From the NCBI GenBank assembly GCA_003152415.1, contig PMAD01000278.1:1-33109 (forward strand): a stretch of DNA of 33,109 bases, given 5' to 3'. A program made the position numbers and the translations under genes. This document shows positions 23,365-30,800 of this stretch, in pieces; position 1 is the first letter of the stretch; the number at the start of each line of letters is the position of its first letter. The DNA is from Acidobacterium sp. (GTDB lineage: Bacteria; Acidobacteriota; Terriglobia; Terriglobales; Acidobacteriaceae). The notes beneath the pieces are model-generated. The model made no database searches, was not told where the DNA came from, and saw only the letters and a list, made by a program, of their open reading frames with translations.

Positions 23365-26300
23365 TTACGGAATCGTCGCGGCGTATACGTTCGACGGCGC
23401 GCTTTCCACTCCCGACGCATCCACGCTCGTGACTTCGTAGTTGTAATTGCTGCCGCTCGCCACTGTGGTGTCCGTGTACGTCGTCGGCGTATTGACCGAC
23501 GTGTTCAGCAGTTCATACGACCCGCTGCCCGTCGACCGGTAGACGTTGTATCCCACTGCCAGGTCGGTTGTTTCCGTCGGTGCGTCCCAGGTCAGCTGGA
23601 CTTCATAGGATGCCGACGAGACGCCCGTCCCGCTCAGGGCGATCGTCGCCGTTGCTCCGCTGGTTGCATTGCTGGTGATTGTCACCAACCCCGTGGCCGC
23701 CCCGGCGGTCGTTGGATCGAACACCAGATCCAGCGTCTCGGACTGGCCTGAACTCAGAGTCACAGGGAACGTAACCCCTGACATCGTGAAGCCCGTCCCG
23801 GTCAGTGTTCCGGCGCTGATGGTGACCGCCGCCGTTCCCGACGAGGTCAGCGTCACGGTTTGCGTGGTGGGTGTGTTCAGGTTGACATTGCCGAACGCGA
23901 CGCTCGTCGATCCAAGCGTCAGTCCAATCGACCCTCCGGTTAGCTGCAGGACGGCAGTTTTCGCCGCGCCGCTCGCGGTCGCTGTCAGCGTTGCCGTTTG
24001 CGTTGAAGTGACCGCGGCAATCGTGGCTGTGAACGGAGCGGTTGTAGCGCCCGCCGCCACTGTCACCGAAGCCGGTACCGTGACAGCTGTATTGTTGCTG
24101 GCCAGGGTAACCACCAGCCCGCCGGTCGGTGCCACAGCACTCAGTGTCACCGTGCATGCATCCGTGCCCGCGGCCGAGAACGACATCGTCGTGCAGGTGA
24201 GCGAGCTCAGCGCGCCTGCTGTCGTGTCGCCCGTCCCGCTCAGACTGATCGTCGCCGTCGGATTCGTGGTGGCGTTGCTGGTGATAAGGACCGTTCCCGT
24301 CTCCGCTCCTGCCGTGGTCGGATCGAACGTCACCTGCAGCGTCGCGCTTTGTCCCGGATTCAGCGTCACCGGGATCGCCGCCCCGCCCAGGGTGAAGCCC
24401 GTTCCCGTCAGCGTTGCCGCGTTAATCGTCAGCGCAGCCGTACCGGATGACGTCACCGTCACCGACTCGCTCGTGGACGTGTTGATAGTTACATCTCCGA
24501 AGGAGAGGCTGTTGGTGCTCAGGCTCATCCCCGCCGTCTGCGCGTCCAGCTGCAGCGTGTAGATCTTCGAAACCCCGCTCGCCGTTGCCGTCAGTGCGGC
24601 AGCCTGCGTCGAAGTGACCGCTGCCACCGTGGCTGTGAATCCTGCGCTCGTAGCCCCGGCTGCCACCGTTACGGAAGCAGGCACGGTCACCGACGAATTG
24701 TTGCTGCTGAGAGTGACCGTCAGCCCGCCCGTTGGTGCGGCCGAACTCAGTGACACAGTGCACGAATCGCTGGCCGCGCCGCTGATCGTCCCATTCGCGC
24801 AGGAGAGCCCGCTGAGCGTTCCTCCCGCCGACTGTCCCGTCCCGCTCAGCCCAATCACTACCGTCCCGTTTGTCGCCGAGTTGCTGGAGATGGTGATCGT
24901 GCCCGTCTGCCCTCCCACTGTGGCCGGATCAAAACTCACCTGCACCGTTGCCGACTGTCCCGGATTCAGCGTTGCCGGGAACGTCGCCCCCGACATCGAG
25001 AAGTCGGTTCCCGTCAGCGTGGCCGAGTCAACGGTCAGCGGAGCGGTTCCGGTCGATGTCAGCGTGATCGTCTCGGTCGTGGATTTGTTGACGGTCACAT
25101 CTCCGAAATTGAGGCTGTTCGTACTCACGCTCAGCCCTGGAGCCTGTGCCACCAGCTGCAGTGCGTAAATCTTCGAAAGGCCGCCTGCGGTCGCAGTCAC
25201 GTTGGCCGTCTCGTTCGACGTCACCGCGGTGGCTGTGGCCGTAAAGAACCCAACCATCGCGCCCGCCGGAACGGTGACTGTGGCTGGCACCGTCAAAGCG
25301 GTGTTGCTGCTTGACAGATTCACCGTCAGTCCGCCCGCCGGCGCCGCCGCGGTCAGGTTCACCGTGCAAGCGTCACTGCCTGCACCTGTGATCGTCCCGC
25401 TTTGGCAGAAGAGCGTACTCAGTGTCCCCGCCACCGCATCGCCCGTGCCGCTCAGGCTCACCAGCGCCGTACCGTTGGTCGGAGCATTCGTCACAACCGT
25501 CAGCGTTCCGGTTGCCGCGCCCGCGGTGGCCGGATCGAATTTCACCTCCACCGTCACCGCGTTTCCAGGGTTCAGGGTCACCGGGAAGCTCTGTCCCGCT
25601 ATCGTGAATCCTGCCCCGGCCACCGTCGCCGAATTGATGGTCAACGCGGCCGTTCCCGACGACAGCAGCGTCACGAACTGAGGTGTCGCCTGCGTGTTGA
25701 TGGTGACATCGCCGAAGGACAGGCTGCTGGCGCTCACGCTCAGAGCCGCCGTCCCGCTGCTGGCCGCCGGCGGGCTCAGTTGCAGAGCAAACGTCGCGGA
25801 GCTCGTTCCCACGCTGGCCGTAATGGTCGCCGTCTGTGTTGCGCTCACCGCGGCCGCGATCGCCGTAAATGTTGCACTGCTCCGGTTAGCCCCAATCAGC
25901 ACCGACGAGGGCACCGTGAGGGCGGAGTCGCTGCTCGCCAGGCTCACCGTGTCGCCACCGCTGTCGGCCGGCGCGCTGAGCGTCACCGTGCAGCTGTCCG
26001 TCCCCGCGCCGGTGATCGTTGCACCCGTGCACGACACTGCGCTCACCGTGGCCGCAGACGTCGCCACCGTGCTGGCGTCCGTATACGTGTAGTCCGTGGA
26101 CTGCCAGTTCCCCGAGATCTCCGAGAGCAGCCGCACATACAGCGTCGCTCCGCTCGTCGGCAGTCCGGTTGCCGTCGCCGAAACCGTGTTCCCCGTCGCC
26201 ACGCCCTCTGTAAGGACACCTAGGTTCTGCGAGCCCGCGCCCGTCGATCCCAGCCACAGCTGGTATTCCGCCACGCCGCTTCCCGCTGACCATGTAAACG

Positions 26301-26883
26301 TCTCCGAGGAACCCGGCAACACGCTTCCCGGCGCCGGGCTGATCATCGCTCCCGGCGCACTCGCTTGCGCGTCTGCCATGCCCGTGCCGCTCAGGCTCAC
26401 AACCGGGTTGCCCGAGGTCGAGTTGCTGCTCAGCGTCAGGCTGCCCGTAGCCGCCCCCACCGATGTTGGTGTGAACTGCAAACTCACCGCGTACGTGCCA
26501 CCGGAGGCGATCGTGACCGGCATGCTGCTCTGCCCCATCACGGAGAAAGGCCCGGTCACGCTCACCTGGGAAATCTGCACCGCTGCCGTGCTCTCGTTCT
26601 TCACCGAAACCGACGCGCCGGCTGTCTGCCCTAACTGAACACTTCCAAAGGAAAGTGAATTCGCGGAAGCTACCAAACTACCGCTCGCCGCGTTGGCCAT
26701 GATACTTCCGCAACCCGACAGCATGAGCGAAACGCTGCACGCCGCCAACGCCAGCGCGCCCGCGCACCATATTTCTCTCCGCAGTCGGCGGCTCGGTTTG
26801 CGCTGAATGGGTTGGTTGCCGGAGGACGCGTGGACGACGCCGCGGGCAGACCCCGCGGAGGGTACGAAGAATATCGAGTGCAT
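23365..26883 (-). CDS. Large lipoprotein with alternating choice-of-anchor D (ASH) and Cys-paired modules
   Basis: The 1172-residue product has a basic N-region (PSRRLRRE), a hydrophobic stretch and a lipobox LSGC with the lipidated cysteine at residue 58, so it should be membrane-anchored. Five choice-of-anchor D/ASH-type domains (ending LSGTG) are seen, the first at about 68-168. An Fn3-like segment follows. Four roughly 100-residue modules then alternate with the remaining ASH domains at a DNA period of about 600 bases. Each module starts with two cysteines about 11-13 apart (for example SCANGTISGAASDSCTV), probably a disulphide. An Fn3 domain ends the protein (about 1088-1172, YNVYRSTGSGSYEL). 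GAGG at 26892-26895 lies eight bases before ATG 26883. The role is probably surface adhesion or matrix binding; no catalytic motif was seen. Confidence 0.85.
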   Translation of the reverse strand: MHSIFFVPSAGSARGVVHASSGNQPIQRKPSRRLRREIWCAGALALAACSVSLMLSGCGSIMANAASGSLVASANSLSFGSVQLGQTAGASVSVKNESTAAVQISQVSVTGPFSVMGQSSMPVTIASGGTYAVSLQFTPTSVGAATGSLTLSSNSTSGNPVVSLSGTGMADAQASAPGAMISPAPGSVLPGSSETFTWSAGSGVAEYQLWLGSTGAGSQNLGVLTEGVATGNTVSATATGLPTSGATLYVRLLSEISGNWQSTDYTYTDASTVATSAATVSAVSCTGATITGAGTDSCTVTLSAPADSGGDTVSLASSDSALTVPSSVLIGANRSSATFTAIAAAVSATQTATITASVGTSSATFALQLSPPAASSGTAALSVSASSLSFGDVTINTQATPQFVTLLSSGTAALTINSATVAGAGFTIAGQSFPVTLNPGNAVTVEVKFDPATAGAATGTLTVVTNAPTNGTALVSLSGTGDAVAGTLSTLFCQSGTITGAGSDACTVNLTAAAPAGGLTVNLSSSNTALTVPATVTVPAGAMVGFFTATATAVTSNETANVTATAGGLSKIYALQLVAQAPGLSVSTNSLNFGDVTVNKSTTETITLTSTGTAPLTVDSATLTGTDFSMSGATFPATLNPGQSATVQVSFDPATVGGQTGTITISSNSATNGTVVIGLSGTGQSAGGTLSGLSCANGTISGAASDSCTVSLSSAAPTGGLTVTLSSNNSSVTVPASVTVAAGATSAGFTATVAAVTSTQAAALTATASGVSKIYTLQLDAQTAGMSLSTNSLSFGDVTINTSTSESVTVTSSGTAALTINAATLTGTGFTLGGAAIPVTLNPGQSATLQVTFDPTTAGAETGTVLITSNATTNPTATISLSGTGDTTAGALSSLTCTTMSFSAAGTDACTVTLSAVAPTGGLVVTLASNNTAVTVPASVTVAAGATTAPFTATIAAVTSTQTATLTATASGAAKTAVLQLTGGSIGLTLGSTSVAFGNVNLNTPTTQTVTLTSSGTAAVTISAGTLTGTGFTMSGVTFPVTLSSGQSETLDLVFDPTTAGAATGLVTITSNATSGATATIALSGTGVSSASYEVQLTWDAPTETTDLAVGYNVYRSTGSGSYELLNTSVNTPTTYTDTTVASGSNYNYEVTSVDASGVESAPSNVYAATIP

Positions 26884-26939
26884 CTACCTCACCTCTTGCA
26901 AAACAAAAAGCGTTCAGCTTCTTCGGACCACAATCCAGC

Positions 26940-26969
26940 CTGAGGCGCCGTAAAATCGGTGCTCCTCAG
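26940..26969 (-). other. Leader hairpin upstream of the lipoprotein gene
   Basis: On the minus strand CTGAGG pairs with CCTCAG, with an inner CCG/CGG pair around ATTTTA, ending 57 bases upstream of ATG 26883. It does not match a riboswitch I can name; cyclic-di-GMP class I hallmarks were looked for and not found. Confidence 0.3.
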
Positions 26970-27712
26970 TAGCCGGATCGGGCCCACTTTCGAGTTGGTC
27001 CCTGGGTTCTGGTGCCGGTTCGAAGGACAAACTTAGCGGATAATGTCTGCTTCATTGAAGGCACGTCAGTCACCAAGTTTTTCAACACTCGGTTACTTTA
27101 GGGTTTTCCACAGGAACTCGCGCATTTTAGAAGGGTTCTCTTGCTCTTCAGCCCTTACCGCCGTCGATGCGGGAGTCATTGCCTGTGTAGGAACTGCGTT
27201 GAAAGTAGACAAATCTTACCAGCATAGGTAATCTTGATGTGTATTACTTTGGTACCTTTTGCACTGCTCTTGTGGCGCAAAGGTCACTCCCCCATGAATG
27301 CGCCCAGGAAACGGGGCACCACCCATCGGCCAACTTCCGAAGCGCGCGTCCCCGTCGCGCCCCGCTTCCACCTGAATTCAGTTTTCTCGTTCCCCGATTG
27401 ACCAAAGATCACCGACACTGGTGCACTTTCTCCGCAGAGAGGCGCCGCTGCATCCGGTTTCATCGGAAATCGTTGCCGCCGCACCTGCACCCGGACTGCC
27501 AAAGCCTTCCTCAACCTGTCCTTTTTTCCTCAGCCCAATCCCACGAAAGAGTACCCCAAAGAGTCATTGACCATGGTTCCTTTCAACGCTAACTTGAACA
27601 GCACGATTCAAGACTTAGCTCCCTCGTGGTGTGTTTGCAGGCGAACGTTGCTCTCTACCCCCCTGACTCACCCTTGGGAAAAAATTTGATTCTCTTAGTT
27701 GTCTTTGGTGCC

Positions 27713-27745
27713 GGACAGGTTGGCGCTCGATTTCATTACCTGTCC
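27713..27745 (+). promoter_or_regulatory. Eight-base inverted repeat upstream of the giant gene
   Basis: GGACAGGT (27713-27720) and ACCTGTCC (27738-27745) are perfect complements with 17 bases between, about 100 bases before ATG 27847. A further TCCTGAC direct repeat follows. It could be an operator or a leader stem-loop. Confidence 0.35.
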
Positions 27746-27846
27746 TGACGATTTCTAATCCTGACCTGCATTGCTGTGCTGCGCCACGTGAGACCTGTGT
27801 GTCTCCTCGCAGATAAAACGAGTTTCGACTTTTGAGAGGTTAGTGT

Positions 27847-30800
27847 ATGTCGCCAGTGGTTGCTTCCCGTCGTCTGACGCCTGCCCGCGTCCTGTCCTTC
27901 CTTTTCGCCAATCTGGTCTGGCTCGCGCCTCTCTTCCTCGCGCCCGCAACCAACGCCTCCGCGGCAACCGACACCTACACCGTCGGGTCCACCGCCGATG
28001 ATTCGGGAGTCGTGCTGGCCACCGCGCAGACAAATTGCCCCGTCAGCACCGCTGGCACAAACACCACCGGCGACGGCAGCTGCACCTTGCGTGACGCGAT
28101 CATGGCGGCCAACGCCGATACTACGGCTACCGCTCTCGTCGTCGACATGACCACTATCGGCGGCACCATCACCGTCGGCAGCAATCTGCCCCAGATGTCC
28201 GTGGCTACCGGAACGACCTTCGAGGGTCCGGGTGCTGGCGCGCTCACGGTTTCTGGCGCGAATCTTTATCAGTTATTCGTGTTTCTGAGTGGTTCTGGAG
28301 GAGGGACCTTTCAGTACTTCACCATCGCCAACGGCTTCGTCAGTGCGACTGGAGGCTGCACCTGCGACCCAGGGTACGGCGCGGGCGTCTACGGCTATAC
28401 CGGTGTCCCGCTGATCCTGACCGACATGGTCTTTTCCGGCAACTCTGCGGCAAACGGCGGCGGTGCGGTCGTCGCGATCGGTGTACTCACCGTGACCGGT
28501 ACCACCTTCTCCAATAACACCAGTCCCGCCGCTGGCGGCGGTATCGCGGGCGCTCTCTACGTCATCGGCTCACCGGCCACGATCTACCAGAGCACCTTCT
28601 CCGGCAACACCGCCTGGATCGGCAGCGCTGTTTATACCTACACGCCGGTGACGCTGACCATCAGCGACAGCACATTTGCGAACAATTCAAATGGAACCGA
28701 AGGCGTCGTTGGCGGAAGCGGCGCGGTTTTCAACGACAACCTCAGTACTCTGACGATTCACGACAGCACCTTCTGGAACAACGTGGGCGCTGCCGGAGTG
28801 GGCGGCGCTCTGAACAACGCCGGGACCATGACGGTCACTGATAGCATCGTGGGCTCTCCGGGTGATTCGGGGAATGCGGACGAGTGCTACAGCAACAACA
28901 CGGTGAACGGACACGGGTGCCCCGCCAACGGCGATGCCAACGGCAACATCACAGCGCCGGCCACCTTCAATCTCGCGCCGCTCGGCTTCTACGGCGGGGC
29001 CAATGAGACCCTGCTGCCTATGTCAGGCAGCGCCGCCATTTGCGGCGGCAAGACAGGCGCCGGGCTCGATGCCGACGCCACCGGCGCCGCCCTCACCGTC
29101 GACGAGCGCGGCTTCCCGCTCGATCCCTCGTGCGGCGCAGGCACAACCGACGCCGGTGCTGTGCAGCTCAACCCCCTTGTTGTGAATTCCGCGACCGACG
29201 ACGGACCGGGAGCCGGAGCCAGCACCTGCACCACCGACTGCACACTGCGTGACGCCATCAACGTAGCGAATAACGCGGGCAACGGCGACATCACCTTCGA
29301 TTCCTCTCTGAATGGCAGCACCATCACCCTGGGCGACTCCACCGCGACCCCCGGCACCGCGCTCACCATCACCGGCGGCGTCAACATCGCCGGTCCCGGC
29401 GCAACCCTGCTCACCCTCTCCGGTCAGAACAAATACGAACCCTTCTACGTTGCCGCCGGATCGCTGAGCGTCTCCGGATTGACCATCACTAACGGCAGCG
29501 CGACCACCGGCACCAACGCCGGCTTCGGCGGCGCCATCCTCAACGGCGGTTCGCTGAGCGTCAGCAACGTTACGTTCACCAACAACACATCAGGTCCAAC
29601 CACCGGCGAAGGCGGTGCCATTTATGCCGTCGGGGCGTTGTCGGTGAGCGACAGCACCTTCGCAAGCAACACCGCAAACGCTGGAGCTGCGATCTACAAC
29701 AACTCCAACAGCGCGGCGTCGATCGACTACAGCACCTTCTCCGGAAATACGAACAACTACACCGGAACCGTGACTCACGCCGGTGCAGCGCTGTCGATCG
29801 CCAACAACACGTTTACGGGCAACGTGGCGAACGGTTTCGCCAATGAGTCCGACATCTATAACGACGGCACCGGATTTGCCGCCGCCAACAACATCCTCGG
29901 CGACGCCTCCGGTTGCCTCGACGCTACTTGCACCGGCAACGGCAACGTCCAGGCCGGCGTTGGCCTGACCCTTTCCGCTCTGGGCAACTACGGCGGACAG
30001 ACTCCGACCATCCTCCCGCAACCGGGCAGCACCGCCATCTGCGGTGGCTTGGTGGCTGATATTCCGTCCGGCTTCACCACCGACCAGCGCGGCTTCTCCA
30101 ACACCACCCCAGGACCCTATGCCTGCGCAGGAACGGCATCCGACTCCGGCTCCGTCCAGACCGATTACACCGCGGTGGCATTCGCTACCCCAGACGGGCC
30201 TTATGCCGGTGCGGCGACCGTTGCCGGCACCGTGCCCCCGGTCATCGTCACCGTCACCGAGAATGGCCAGAACGTCGGCGGCGTCACGGTACCCCTGATC
30301 TTCGCCGGCACGGGAACCGCCACCGGAACCTCCGCTGTCACTGTCGGTGGCACCGGCGCAACCTTTAGTGCCCTTACCGTCAGTGCGGCGGGCACCGACA
30401 CGCTGAACCTCAGCATGCTGGTGGTCGGCGCCGACACTCTGACCGCCGGTCCCGAAACCCTCAACATCGGCACCGCGCCCAACATACCGACCACAACCAC
30501 AGAGGCAACTCCTTCCCCGAACGCCTTCGTGGTCAGCGCCAGCGCGACCACCGTCGCCCTCAGTGCAACTGTTAAGCGCACCAGCAACAATTCAGTCGTG
30601 ACCGATGGCGACGTCACCTTCACCGTCTGCACCACGCAAACCTTCCCGTGCGGGGGCACCGTCATCGGCGCCGCGATCGGCCCGTTCACCCTCAACGGCA
30701 GCGGTGCGACCGGCAGCCAGAATTACAGCATCCCGGCCAACACTGCGGTAGGCACGTACTACGTCATCGCTTCTTACACCGATCCGGGTGGCGTAGGAGG

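Larger units (their letters stand above)
26884..27846. promoter_or_regulatory. 963-bp divergent intergenic region, no supported gene
   Basis: This stretch separates the divergent lipoprotein and giant secreted-protein genes and must hold both promoters. No RNA family or convincing ORF was recognised. A weak minus-strand promoter-like pair exists (CTGACG and CATTAT, 18 bases apart, around 27040-27070), too poor to call. Local structures include CTGAGG/CCTCAG at 26940-26969 with an inner CCG/CGG, TTACC/GGTAA at 27216-27231, CTTGAA/TTCAAG at 27593-27612 and a longer repeat at 27713-27745. Base composition is visibly less GC-rich than the flanking genes. Confidence 0.5.

Noticed and set aside
23669-26638. 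Several plus-strand frames (about 90-300 codons) inside the lipoprotein gene
   Set aside because: They are repeated Val/Pro/Ala-rich complements of the ASH modules, whereas the minus strand has a signal, lipobox and ordered domains.
26940-27030. Possible cyclic-di-GMP class I riboswitch on the minus strand
   Set aside because: A GAAA loop and GGG/CC runs gave some resemblance, but the conserved ACGCAAAGCC and AGGGCAAACC elements are absent.
27043-27592. Short plus-strand frames of 62 and 117 codons in the divergent gap
   Set aside because: No ribosome binding site, no motif and no hydrophobic or domain pattern; composition is that of non-coding DNA.
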